A DNA stretch of 64,000 nucleotides from Clostridiales bacterium (GTDB lineage Bacteria; Bacillota; Clostridia; Christensenellales; Borkfalkiaceae). Positions 33,567-41,662 of this stretch are shown here, in pieces. Below the pieces are notes generated by a model. The model searched no databases. It had not been told where the DNA came from and saw nothing but the letters and a program-made list of their open reading frames with translations. The stretch is from NCBI GenBank assembly GCA_015069465.1, contig SVIO01000005.1:45346-109345 (forward strand), in the 5' to 3' direction. Position numbers and translations under genes: made by a program. How positions within the stretch are numbered: position 1 is the first letter of the stretch; every line of letters starts with the position of its first letter.

Positions 33567-34022
33567 TTACTCTCTTTCTAAAAACTCATAGAGTTTTTTA
33601 ATTCCCTCTTCAATATCGTAAAGCGTCTCGTTAAAATCACCCGTCCAATAAGGGTCTGCAACATCTCTTGGCTGGTCGGCATAATCTAATAGTTTTGTGC
33701 ATTTATTTTCTTTATCATGCCCAAAAATTCTAAGAATGTTTGTCATGTTTCTACTATCCATACAAACAAAATAGTCAAACTTATCATAATCGCTTCTATC
33801 AAGTTTTTCAGCACGCTTTCCTGAGCAGTCTATCCCCCTTGCATTTAGAATTTTTCTCGTGCCATAATGCACGGGATTATAAAGTTCTTCACTACTCGTT
33901 GCCGATGAACGGATAAAATAATCTTTTTCTTTGCCTTTTTCTTTAACGAGTTCTTTCATTAAAAACTCTGCCATAGGCGAACGGCATATATTTCCGTGAC
34001 AAACGAACATAATCTTTTTCAT
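33567..34022 (-). CDS. Low molecular weight protein-tyrosine-phosphatase
   Basis: 151 residues, typical size. The catalytic P-loop CHGNICRS (C-x5-R-S) is at the N-terminus after KKIMFV, and the general-acid loop VADPYWTGDF supplies the aspartate. Related enzymes dephosphorylate tyrosine kinases of capsule/exopolysaccharide systems or arginine-phosphorylated proteins (YwlE). The residues after the P-loop do not let me choose between these. It is probably monocistronic from the promoter at 34060. Confidence 0.95.
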   Translation of the reverse strand: MKKIMFVCHGNICRSPMAEFLMKELVKEKGKEKDYFIRSSATSSEELYNPVHYGTRKILNARGIDCSGKRAEKLDRSDYDKFDYFVCMDSRNMTNILRIFGHDKENKCTKLLDYADQPRDVADPYWTGDFNETLYDIEEGIKKLYEFLERE

Positions 34023-34059
34023 AAGTTTTTTCCTTTGCTTTTTAGATTACTTTATAATT

Positions 34060-34088
34060 ATTTTAACACAAAACGCTTATATTAGCAA
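34060..34088 (-). promoter_or_regulatory. Sigma-A promoter of the low-Mr phosphatase gene
   Basis: Minus-strand TTGCTA (34088-34083), 17 bp, TAAAAT (34065-34060). Confidence 0.55.
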
Positions 34089-34112
34089 TATAAATTGCCA
34101 CCTTTCCCTAGA

Positions 34113-35195
34113 TTAGTTAAAATGAACGCATCTACCAGACATAGCATCTTGAAACATTATGTAGTAGCCGTCCCCAAACATATCAAACACCGAAAGTGGA
34201 ATAAAAGACGCATAACCTTCAAGTGCTTTTGGTGGAGTTTTTTTGTATCTAGATGGCACGCCATAGCATATATATTTTTCTTTTGACTTTTCAAAAATCA
34301 AGCCTACCACATAAAACTTGTCTTTAGAATAATAAATCTTAGCCCATTTGCTTTCGCTAAAAATCCTTTCTAGCCCTTCTTCACTTTGGTAAGAATAGAA
34401 AATTTTATCAAGTTCTTCTTTTACGCCGTCATAATAGTTTTGGTTTATGCAAACTTCTTTATATTTAGTTTCATCTATGTATTCATTTTCTTGGCACTCA
34501 CAAGCGTTCTTTTCATTTTGAGAGCCATTAGTGATAAGGCATTTTTCTTTCTCCGTTTTTTTGTTTGAGCAATTAGCATGCTCATTTTCAAAGAATAAAT
34601 TTTCACTGTCGTTTTCCTTTATAGACATGATTTTTTGCTTAATTTCATCGTCTAATTCATAATAATTTTCGGTTGCAACTGCTTCGTCGTTATACTGCAC
34701 TAAAACTTCTTGGCAAAGTTTTTGATTTTCTTCTATAACCAACTCATTTTTAACATTTTCTATTTGGCACTTTTCTTGTTCTTTTTTTATGCTTTCTTTA
34801 AGTCTTGAAAGACATTTATCAGCAATAATTTTCTTTAGTTCATCTAACGAAATGCCCTTGCCTTGACTTGCAAATGCCAACGGTATAGGTATATTTTCGC
34901 TCGTGCAGTATAGCCCTATCGCAACCCCATCTTCTATGCTGGGAATTTTATAAAAAGTTTTGCTAAACGATGTAGGGCGACTTCCTAAATCAAACTCATA
35001 GAAAGCCCCCTTATTATCAACAATGGTTGCATAATAATTTGCGTTCTTTATAAAACTTGGCAGGTTTACCACCGAAATATAAAACTCACCTACTCCACCT
35101 TCAATTTCTATCCTTGCAAGAACGCTTAAGGGTTTTATGTTTTCCTTTACCGAGTCCGTGCGCCTTAGCATTAACACTTTTTTTATGTATTCCAT
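34113..35195 (-). CDS. Conserved-looking protein of unknown function with split N- and C-terminal domains
   Basis: 360 residues with no signal peptide or membrane helix. An N-terminal domain of about 120 residues is beta-rich (SVLARIEIEGGVGEFYISVVNL ... GAFYEFDLGSRPTSF). A strongly charged, Glu/Lys/Asn-rich linker (about 125-255) contains several scattered cysteines. The C-terminal domain (about 260-360) includes SKWAKIYYSKDKFYVVGLIF, CYGVPSRYKKTPPKALEGYASFIPLS and GDGYYIMFQDAMSGRCV. The compact, aromatic-rich C-terminus looks like a real folded domain, but I cannot name the family. It is a single gene between the phosphatase and pckG, which are transcribed away from it. Confidence 0.75.
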   Translation of the reverse strand: MEYIKKVLMLRRTDSVKENIKPLSVLARIEIEGGVGEFYISVVNLPSFIKNANYYATIVDNKGAFYEFDLGSRPTSFSKTFYKIPSIEDGVAIGLYCTSENIPIPLAFASQGKGISLDELKKIIADKCLSRLKESIKKEQEKCQIENVKNELVIEENQKLCQEVLVQYNDEAVATENYYELDDEIKQKIMSIKENDSENLFFENEHANCSNKKTEKEKCLITNGSQNEKNACECQENEYIDETKYKEVCINQNYYDGVKEELDKIFYSYQSEEGLERIFSESKWAKIYYSKDKFYVVGLIFEKSKEKYICYGVPSRYKKTPPKALEGYASFIPLSVFDMFGDGYYIMFQDAMSGRCVHFN

Positions 35196-35554
35196 AACTT
35201 TACCCTTTCCTTATCCAAAAAATCTAAATTAACATGTTTATTTTTACATATATTATATATGAATAAAAATGCTTAAAAAGTTGTAAATTTGTCAAAATGT
35301 GGTAAAATATATCAAAAATAAATTTTGGTATTTTAAAAGTTGTTTTTTGCTGTAAAAATTTTACAAAAAGACAATTCAAAATCTTTACATTTGACAAAAT
35401 CTATGATAAACTATATTTTGTGGGAAGTTAAGGTTTTTGTGGCCGATATTGCTTTTAGGCACAAATTTTCAACCTTTATCACACCCCACGCAAATTATGT
35501 CAGTGTGAAAAAAATTAAATCGGAAGGGTCCGAAATTACATAAGGAGTATTATT
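35196..35554 (+). promoter_or_regulatory. Long intergenic region and leader upstream of pckG
   Basis: 359 bp with no convincing gene; the only reading frame of note (35340-35543) has no ribosome site and atypical composition. It holds the pckG promoter at 35391 and a leader of about 130 nt. The leader contains a long-range pairing, GTGGG (35420) with CCCAC (35489) and AAGGTT (35430) with AACCTT (35476), and then a small hairpin TCGGA-AGGG-TCCGA (35520-35533) seven bases before the AAGGAG site. The first part, 35196-35390, is AT-rich and featureless. Confidence 0.5.
35391..35419 (+). promoter_or_regulatory. Sigma-A promoter of pckG
   Basis: Consensus TTGACA (35391-35396), 17 bp, TATTTT (35414-35419). 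Confidence 0.65.
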
Positions 35555-37330
35555 ATGACAAACAACAAAAATGTTATTGATTTTATCAATGAAGCAAAAG
35601 CACTTTGTCAGCCAGATAATATCGTTTGGATTGACGGTAGCGAAGAACAACTTGAAGCATTAAGAAATCAAGCAGTTGAAGAAAAAATTCTTATTAAACT
35701 TAATCAAGAAAAATTACCGGGCTGTTATCTACACCGTACAACAGTTAACGACGTAGCAAGAGTAGAAGGCAGAACTTTTATTTGTTCTAAACAAAAAGAA
35801 GACTCTTCTCCTATAAACAATTGGATGGAAACAACAGAGGCTATGAACCTTATGAACGACCTATTTAAAGGCGTTATGAAAGGCAGAACAATGTACGTTA
35901 TCCCTTATTCAATGGGCGCTGTTGGTTCTAAATTCTCTAAAATCGGTATCGAACTTACTGACTCTGTTTATGTTGTGCTCAACATGGCTATCATGACAAG
36001 AGTTGGCAAGGCCGTTGTTGACGCTTTAGGCGATGGCGACTTCATTAAGGGTTTACACTCTTATGCAGAACTCTCTGAAGAAAAGAGATACATCATGCAC
36101 TTCCCAGAAGAAAACACTATTATGTCTATCAACTCTAACTATGGTGGTAACGTTCTACTCGGTAAAAAGTGCTTTGCTCTTAGAATTGCATCTTTCCTTG
36201 GTAAAAACGAAGGTTGGATGGCTGAACACATGCTTATCCTTGGTATCAAAAAACCAAATGGCGAAAAGAAATATATCGCAGCGGCTTTCCCAAGTGCTTG
36301 TGGTAAAACAAACCTTGCAATGCTTATCCCACCTAAGTCATATCTTGAAAAAGGTTATGAAATCGAATGCGTGGGCGATGACATCGCTTGGATTAGAGTT
36401 GGCGCTGATGGAAGACTTTGGGCAGTAAACCCAGAAAATGGTTTCTTCGGTGTTGCACCTGGAACAAACATGAAGTCTAACCCTAACGCACTTCTCTCTA
36501 CAATGAAAAACACAATCTTCACAAACGTTGTTCAAAATCTTGATGACAACACAGTTTGGTGGGAAGGTCTCGACAAAAATCCACCAAAGAACGCTATCGA
36601 CTGGAAAGGAAACCCTTGGAATGGCGATATGAAAGATGCTGAAGGCAAGGCTATCAAGGGTGCTCACCCTAACAGCCGTTTCACAGCACCAGCAATCAAC
36701 TGCCCTTGCATTTCTGATAAGTTCGAAGCACCAGATGGTGTTCCACTAGAAGCAATCGTATTCGGTGGCAGACGTGCTAAGACTGCCCCACTTGTTTATC
36801 AATCAAGAGATTGGAACAATGGTGTATTCGTAGGCTCAATCATGGCAAGTGAAACAACTGCTGCTGCAACAGGCGCTGTAGGTGTTGTTCGCCGTGACCC
36901 AATGGCTATGAGACCTTTCGTTGGTTACAACATGGGCGACTACTTCAATCACTGGATTGAAATGGGCAAAAAGATTAAAAATCAACCAAAGATTTTCAAC
37001 GTTAACTGGTTTAGAACAGATGACAACGGCAACTTCATTTGGCCTGGTTTTGGTGACAACATGCGTGTTCTTGAATGGATTATCGCTCGTTGCGAAGGCA
37101 AGGTTGATGCAGTTGAAACACCTATCGGTTTTGTTCCAAAGGCAGAAGACATCAACGTTGAAGGTTTAGAAGATGTAAATCTTGACACAATTAAAGAACT
37201 TTTAACTGTTGACAAAGAAAACTGGAAGGCTGAAGCAGAAGGCATTGAAGGTTTCTACGGCGAACTTACAAGAGTTCCTGATGAACTTTATAGCCAACTT
37301 GCAACGTTAAAAGATAACCTTAACAAATAA
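35555..37330 (+). CDS. pckG: Phosphoenolpyruvate carboxykinase (GTP)
   Basis: 591 residues, the length of GTP-dependent PEPCK, which differs from the ATP type (about 530). Kinase-1a P-loop FPSACGKTNLAMLIPP with the reactive cysteine, metal-binding CVGDDIAWIRVGADGRLWAVNPE, and the GTP-family segments MYVIPYSMGAVGS, GGRRAKTAPLVYQSRDWNNGVF and NVNWFRTDDNGNFIWPGFGDN are all present. It interconverts oxaloacetate and PEP, linking to ppdK at the PEP/pyruvate node. TAAGGAG precedes the ATG. Codon choice indicates high expression. Confidence 0.98.
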   Translation: MTNNKNVIDFINEAKALCQPDNIVWIDGSEEQLEALRNQAVEEKILIKLNQEKLPGCYLHRTTVNDVARVEGRTFICSKQKEDSSPINNWMETTEAMNLMNDLFKGVMKGRTMYVIPYSMGAVGSKFSKIGIELTDSVYVVLNMAIMTRVGKAVVDALGDGDFIKGLHSYAELSEEKRYIMHFPEENTIMSINSNYGGNVLLGKKCFALRIASFLGKNEGWMAEHMLILGIKKPNGEKKYIAAAFPSACGKTNLAMLIPPKSYLEKGYEIECVGDDIAWIRVGADGRLWAVNPENGFFGVAPGTNMKSNPNALLSTMKNTIFTNVVQNLDDNTVWWEGLDKNPPKNAIDWKGNPWNGDMKDAEGKAIKGAHPNSRFTAPAINCPCISDKFEAPDGVPLEAIVFGGRRAKTAPLVYQSRDWNNGVFVGSIMASETTAAATGAVGVVRRDPMAMRPFVGYNMGDYFNHWIEMGKKIKNQPKIFNVNWFRTDDNGNFIWPGFGDNMRVLEWIIARCEGKVDAVETPIGFVPKAEDINVEGLEDVNLDTIKELLTVDKENWKAEAEGIEGFYGELTRVPDELYSQLATLKDNLNK

Positions 37331-37348
37331 GGTAAAGAAAAAAACTTA

Positions 37349-37382
37349 AAAGCACTTTGCAAACGCAAAGTGCTTTTTTATT
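37349..37382. terminator. Bidirectional terminator between pckG and rsmI
   Basis: AAAGCACTTTGC and GCAAAGTGCTTT form a 12-bp stem with an AAAC loop, with T runs on both strands, between the convergent stops at 37330 and 37397. Confidence 0.85.
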
Positions 37383-37396
37383 TTTGATTTTTATAT

Positions 37397-38197
37397 TTAT
37401 TCTTCTATTGTGTATTTATAAAGTGAAGATTTAGAAACGCCCCTTTCTTTTGCCACTTTCTTTAACGCTTCTTTTTTGTCATAACCTTTTAAGATATAGA
37501 GTTCGATATGCTCTTTTTCGCTTAAGTTTAGGTTTTGGTTTTCACATTTTCCACCTTCAACAAGCAAGACAAACTCCCCTTTAGGCTCGCCATCAAGACC
37601 TTCTGAAAGCAAGAATCTATTAGCGCTTTCGTGCATTTTTGTAATTTCTTTAACGGCAACAGCCTTTCTATCCCCAAACACTTCATAAATAGTTTGTATA
37701 TCCTTTTTTATATCGTGTGGAGCAGAATAAAAAATAAGCGTCATATCTAGGTTTTTATATTTTTCTAAAAATTCCTTTCTTTCTGTGCTTTTTTGAGGCA
37801 AAAACCCTAAAAAGCAAAACCTAGAACTATCTAGTCCACTGAGCACCAATGCCGAAACAAAAGCGCACGCACCCGGAACAACGGTGAACTCTAAGTTATT
37901 TTCCACAAGCATTTCCACAAGAATATTTCCTGGGTCGGATATGAGTGGCATGCCTGCATCCGATATAACTGCGATATTTTTGCCACTTTTAAGTTTTTCT
38001 ATAATCTTTTCGCCAGATAGCCTTTCGTTAAACTTATGATAAGAAACGAGTGGCTTTTTTATATCATAAGCATTAAGTAACCCTAAAGAGTGGCGAGTAT
38101 CTTCACAAGCAATTTCATCAACTTCGTTTAGAACTGAAATTGCCCTTAGTGACATATCTTTTAAGTTGCCTATTGGCGTGCCAACAAAATATAGCAT
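37397..38197 (-). CDS. rsmI: 16S rRNA (cytidine(1402)-2'-O)-methyltransferase
   Basis: 266 residues of the tetrapyrrole-methylase fold. It has the signatures VGTPIGNLKDMSLRAI at the N-terminus, CEDTRHSLGLL, VISDAGMPLISDPG and VPGACAFVSALVLSGLDSSRFCFLGFLP. RsmI methylates the 2'-OH of C1402 in the decoding centre. It is nine bases after trmN6, matching the yabB-yabC neighbourhood of Bacillus. The C-terminal helix-turn-helix-like tail (KKVAKERGVSKSSLYKYT) is usual for the family. Confidence 0.97.
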   Translation of the reverse strand: MLYFVGTPIGNLKDMSLRAISVLNEVDEIACEDTRHSLGLLNAYDIKKPLVSYHKFNERLSGEKIIEKLKSGKNIAVISDAGMPLISDPGNILVEMLVENNLEFTVVPGACAFVSALVLSGLDSSRFCFLGFLPQKSTERKEFLEKYKNLDMTLIFYSAPHDIKKDIQTIYEVFGDRKAVAVKEITKMHESANRFLLSEGLDGEPKGEFVLLVEGGKCENQNLNLSEKEHIELYILKGYDKKEALKKVAKERGVSKSSLYKYTIEE

Positions 38198-38206
38198 AAC
38201 TTCTCC

Positions 38207-38872
38207 TTAATTTTCTAGTTGTTTTAAAATTTTTAGTCCACTTTTTCCACCCTTAACGCCTTCTAGCAAAAACAGGTATGGCTCTTTGTCTTTTGCAGAC
38301 ACTAACTGCAAGCGTTTTGGTTCGATATTATATTTTTTTAAGGAATATATAACATCAACAAGCCTGTCTGCCCTATGCACAAGGCACACCCTTCCACCAA
38401 ACTTTAAGCATCTTGAAATAGAAAGAGAAAGTTCATCAAGGCTTAATAAAACTTCGCTTGTGCAAATCGCAACTCCTTCCCCACTTTTTTGCTGACCTTG
38501 ACCAACCTTCATATATGGTGGATTACAAACTATTAAAGAAAATCTTTCATTATAACTTTTGTCTATGTCTTGAAGTTTTGTGTTTATTACATTTGCATTA
38601 TCTTCAAGCCCATTTTCCTTAATACTTTTTTTGCAAAGTTCAAAAAGCGAACTTTGTACTTCAAAAAAGGTTAAGTTTTTTACCTTTTCTTTATTCAATG
38701 CATAAAGATAAAAGCCCACGATTCCACTACCTGCACAAAAATCGGCAACGTCTTCGCTAGCCTTTACATTTGCGAACTTTGCAAGCAAAACCGAGTCTGA
38801 TGTAAATGTATATAGGCTGTCATCTTGATAAACTTTTATGTCACCTATGCCTAAATCTTCTTTTTTTAGCAT
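38207..38872 (-). CDS. tRNA1(Val) (adenine(37)-N6)-methyltransferase-like protein
   Basis: A 221-residue class I methyltransferase of the YfiC/TrmN6 group. It has the N-terminal ikVYQDdsLYTFTSDSVLLAKFA pattern, SAM motif VADFCAGSGIVGFYLY and the N6-adenine catalytic motif NPPYMK. It occupies the yabB position between ricT and rsmI in the conserved tmk-holB-ricT-yabB-rsmI cluster. The precise target has not been shown for Firmicutes homologues, so the tRNA specificity is inferred from the family name. Confidence 0.9.
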   Translation of the reverse strand: MLKKEDLGIGDIKVYQDDSLYTFTSDSVLLAKFANVKASEDVADFCAGSGIVGFYLYALNKEKVKNLTFFEVQSSLFELCKKSIKENGLEDNANVINTKLQDIDKSYNERFSLIVCNPPYMKVGQGQQKSGEGVAICTSEVLLSLDELSLSISRCLKFGGRVCLVHRADRLVDVIYSLKKYNIEPKRLQLVSAKDKEPYLFLLEGVKGGKSGLKILKQLEN

Positions 38873-38889
38873 TTTCTTTCCTCTAATAA

Positions 38890-38916
38890 AAATTTAAGGT
38901 GCGAAAATTTCGCACC
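38890..38916 (-). terminator. Intrinsic terminator after the ferredoxin gene
   Basis: A near-perfect palindrome GGTGCGAAA/TTTCGCACC (38898-38916) followed on the minus strand by TTAAATTTTTATT. It separates ferredoxin from trmN6. Confidence 0.75.
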
Positions 38917-38942
38917 CCAAACCTTTTTAGTCTTAGTATTTC

Positions 38943-39113
38943 TTATTCTTCAGAAATAGCTTCTACAGGGCAACCTGCTGCGCAAGCGCCACAACTCATG
39001 CAAGCGTCAGCATCGATAACATATTGTGTTTCGCCTTCGCTAATTGCATTGCAAGGGCATGTATCAGCACATGCACCACAAGAGATACATTGGTCACTAA
39101 TTTTATAAGCCAT
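38943..39113 (-). CDS. Clostridial-type 2[4Fe-4S] ferredoxin
   Basis: A 56-residue protein starting MAYKISDQCISCGACADTC. Two complete cluster motifs C-x2-C-x2-C-x3-C-P are present, at C9/C12/C15/C19 and C38/C41/C44/C48, in the pseudo-twofold layout and size of clostridial ferredoxins. It serves as a low-potential electron carrier. AGGAGG lies just upstream of the ATG at 39113, and a terminator follows. It is a separate gene inserted between ricT and trmN6, where Bacillus carries yabA. The upstream 70 bp probably hold its own promoter, though no clear hexamers stand out. Confidence 0.95.
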   Translation of the reverse strand: MAYKISDQCISCGACADTCPCNAISEGETQYVIDADACMSCGACAAGCPVEAISEE

Positions 39114-39183
39114 TAGTGTATTCCTCCTAAAAAATATTTATGTCTAGATATATTGTATCACAAACTTTTTCATTTGTAAACTA

Positions 39184-40068
39184 CTAATCCAAAATTTTCT
39201 TCATGTCTTCAGATACATTTTTATCTAAGTCGTCATCTTCAGCATTTTGCTTTCCCTTATTAAACCTTAGCCTATCGACAGGGAAATCTTTATAAACTTC
39301 ACTGCCATCATCTTTAGTGATTTTAACTTTTGATACAAGTTTAAGCATATCGTTGCTGATAACAACGCCATCGCCTTCTGGTGTGCCAACAGTGCCACCT
39401 AGTTTAGGCATTTTTTTGTAAACTTCGGCATAATAATCGTTTTCATATTCCAAACAGCACATAAGTCTGCCACAAAGCCCACTAATTTTCCCTGGATTAA
39501 GGTGCAAGCCTTGATTTTTTGCCATTTTTATTGTTACTTTGCAAAAATCGGTTAGCGAATTAGAGCAACAACACTCTCTGCCACAAGGCGCAATTCCACC
39601 AAGTATCTTTGTCTCATCTCTTATGCCAACTTGTCTAAGTTCAATTCTAACGTGGAATTTTGCAGCCAAAACCTTAACAAGTTCTCTAAAGTCAATTCTA
39701 TTATCAGCAGTAAAGAAAAATACGATTTTTTTGCCATCAAACGCATACTCACAGCCTATAAGTTTCATGTTTAAGTTCAATTCTTGTATTTTACTGCTTG
39801 CAAATTCCATTGTTTCAGGAATTTTCTTTTCGTTTTCTCTAATATTTTTTTCGTCTTTTTCAGTTGCCTTTCTTACAACGGGTTTAAGTGGATGAACAAT
39901 TTCCTTGTCATCAACTTCCTTAACCCCAAAGACAACCGTGCCATATTCAAGTCCTTTTGCAGTTTCAACAATGACACCCGACTTTTCTATATAAGTTTCG
40001 CCTTCTTGTGGTGCGAAATAATATGTTTTAGCAGTGTTTTTAAATTTAACACCTAAAATTTTTGCCAT
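39184..40068 (-). CDS. ricT: PSP1-domain protein RicT (YaaT)
   Basis: 294 residues. The cysteine-rich signature GGIAPCGRECCCSNSLTDFC ... SGLCGRLMCCLEYE is that of YaaT/RicT, which with RicA and RicF binds [4Fe-4S] clusters and stimulates RNase Y-dependent RNA maturation and, in Bacillus, the phosphorelay to Spo0A. The N-terminus MAKILGVKFKNTAKTYYF and GLEYGTVVFG are family-typical. It overlaps holB by 16 bases and so is translationally coupled in the lysS-tmk-holB-ricT run. Confidence 0.95.
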   Translation of the reverse strand: MAKILGVKFKNTAKTYYFAPQEGETYIEKSGVIVETAKGLEYGTVVFGVKEVDDKEIVHPLKPVVRKATEKDEKNIRENEKKIPETMEFASSKIQELNLNMKLIGCEYAFDGKKIVFFFTADNRIDFRELVKVLAAKFHVRIELRQVGIRDETKILGGIAPCGRECCCSNSLTDFCKVTIKMAKNQGLHLNPGKISGLCGRLMCCLEYENDYYAEVYKKMPKLGGTVGTPEGDGVVISNDMLKLVSKVKITKDDGSEVYKDFPVDRLRFNKGKQNAEDDDLDKNVSEDMKKILD

Positions 40069-41036
40069 TTATATTTACCCTCCAAAATCTGGAACAACAA
40101 CCACTCTACAAGCATTGTTGGATTCATATTAAACTTCTTGCGCTTCTCTGCTTCAGTTATGCTTTCAAGTGCGTGAATTATAGCACCTGTGTTAAACTTT
40201 TGTGCTTTTTCTAATGCCTTTATCAATCTTTTGTTAAAAACCATATCGCTTTTGCCTTGATAATATACAAGCATATCCCTAAGCATAAGTTCTAAAGTTG
40301 ATAAAAACTGAGTGAAATCTATTTTAGGTTGCAAAATTTTGTTTGAAAATTCTAAAACCTGACTGCTTGAATTCATATTTACAAGCACGTCGATAACTAG
40401 TTCGGTAACGCTTAAAAGCCCATCGTCACCATAAAGTGCAAGCGCCTTTCCTATAGTTCCATCGCCAGAACTAACTGCCGTTAAGAGTTTTTCTTGGTCT
40501 GGGCACTCATCTTTTAGCGCTTCTATTAAAACTTCATTATCAAATGGTGGAATTTCTAATTTTTTCACCCTTGATTTTATTGTTGATAAAAGTGCGAACT
40601 CGCTTGTTGCCCCCATTAAAATGTGAACGTTTTTAGGTGGCTCTTCTAAAGTTTTAAGCAGTTTATTTTGGCTAGAAGCGTTCATATTTTCTGCACCGAC
40701 AATAACGAATAATTTTTTATCGCACTCGATAGGCTTAAGATAACTTTCTTCTATTAAAGAGTTGATATCTTCCGTGCCGATAGCACCATCTGTTTTTGGA
40801 TAAACCAAAACGTCTGGATTCACCCCTTTATCGATAAGTGAGCAAGTTCTACACTCATGACAAGGTTCATCATTTTCGCAACACATAAGTTTTGCAAAAG
40901 CCATTAGATAGTTCTTTAGCATATCGCCGTCGTTAGTTAGAATTAAATATGCGTGTGATAGCCTTTTCGCCTTTTTATCGCCTTCGATAATTTTATAGGC
41001 GTTTGTTTTTTTGATGAGTGCACTTAGGTCTATCAT
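40053..41036 (-). CDS. holB: DNA polymerase III subunit delta'
   Basis: 327 residues of the clamp-loader AAA fold. The N-terminus has LSHAYLI...DG as in HolB, a zinc finger with CCENDEPCHECRTC, and the segment NKLLKTLEEPPKNVHILMGATSEFALLSTIKSRVKKLEIPP that holds the SRC-like region. The Walker A motif is degenerate, as expected for delta', which does not hydrolyse ATP. It is part of the sliding-clamp loader. It overlaps tmk by four bases (ATGA-type coupling) and ricT by 16. Confidence 0.94.
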   Translation of the reverse strand: MIDLSALIKKTNAYKIIEGDKKAKRLSHAYLILTNDGDMLKNYLMAFAKLMCCENDEPCHECRTCSLIDKGVNPDVLVYPKTDGAIGTEDINSLIEESYLKPIECDKKLFVIVGAENMNASSQNKLLKTLEEPPKNVHILMGATSEFALLSTIKSRVKKLEIPPFDNEVLIEALKDECPDQEKLLTAVSSGDGTIGKALALYGDDGLLSVTELVIDVLVNMNSSSQVLEFSNKILQPKIDFTQFLSTLELMLRDMLVYYQGKSDMVFNKRLIKALEKAQKFNTGAIIHALESITEAEKRKKFNMNPTMLVEWLLFQILEGKYKWQKF

Positions 41037-41647
41037 ATAACTCCCTTTTCTTTTAGTGCATTTATAATCTTTTGATGAGTTTCATCTTTTTCGCCACTAG
41101 CATCTATCACGATAAACCTTTCCTTATACTTTTTAGATAAGTCAAGGTAACCCTCATAAACCTTTTTGTGAAATTCCATGCCAGAAAGTTCAAGCCTGTC
41201 AGTTTTATCAGCCCCACCCTTTCTCTTAAAGGCTTGCTCTGGAGTAAGGTTAAGAAAAATTGTGTAGTCTGGCATAAAATTTTTAATGGCATAATCGTTT
41301 ATTTTTTCAACGAACTCCACACCTAGTTCCCTTGCATAGCCTTGATATGCAAGTGATGAATCTATATATCTATCGCAAAGTACAAGTTCGCCACTTTCAA
41401 GTTTTGGAGCAACCGTTTCTTTTAATAATTGCACCCTTGCAGCAGCATATAAAAGCGCTTCGCACTCGTCAGCCATAGCAATGTTTCTTCCATCTAAAAT
41501 AACGTTTCTAATTTGCTCAGAAACCAAAGTGCCACCCGGCTCTCTCGTTAGATAATATTTAATTTTGTTTTGCTTTAAATATTCTTCAAGCATGTGAATT
41601 TGGCGAGATTTACCAACGCCTTCACAACCCTCAAAAGTAATAAACAT
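41033..41647 (-). CDS. tmk: Thymidylate kinase
   Basis: 204 residues. The P-loop FEGCEGVGKSRQ, the DR(Y/F) motif CDRYIDSSLAYQGYAR and the LID region with FKRKGGADKTDRLE identify TMP kinase, which makes dTDP. The REPGG motif (TREPGGTLVSEQIR) is intact. Its neighbourhood (tmk-holB-ricT) is conserved across Firmicutes. Confidence 0.97.
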   Translation of the reverse strand: MFITFEGCEGVGKSRQIHMLEEYLKQNKIKYYLTREPGGTLVSEQIRNVILDGRNIAMADECEALLYAAARVQLLKETVAPKLESGELVLCDRYIDSSLAYQGYARELGVEFVEKINDYAIKNFMPDYTIFLNLTPEQAFKRKGGADKTDRLELSGMEFHKKVYEGYLDLSKKYKERFIVIDASGEKDETHQKIINALKEKGVI

Positions 41648-41662
41648 AATTTTCTTTCCTTA

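Noticed and set aside
35340..35543. 67-residue reading frame upstream of pckG
   Set aside because: No ribosome site, overlaps the promoter and leader, and the composition is not protein-like.
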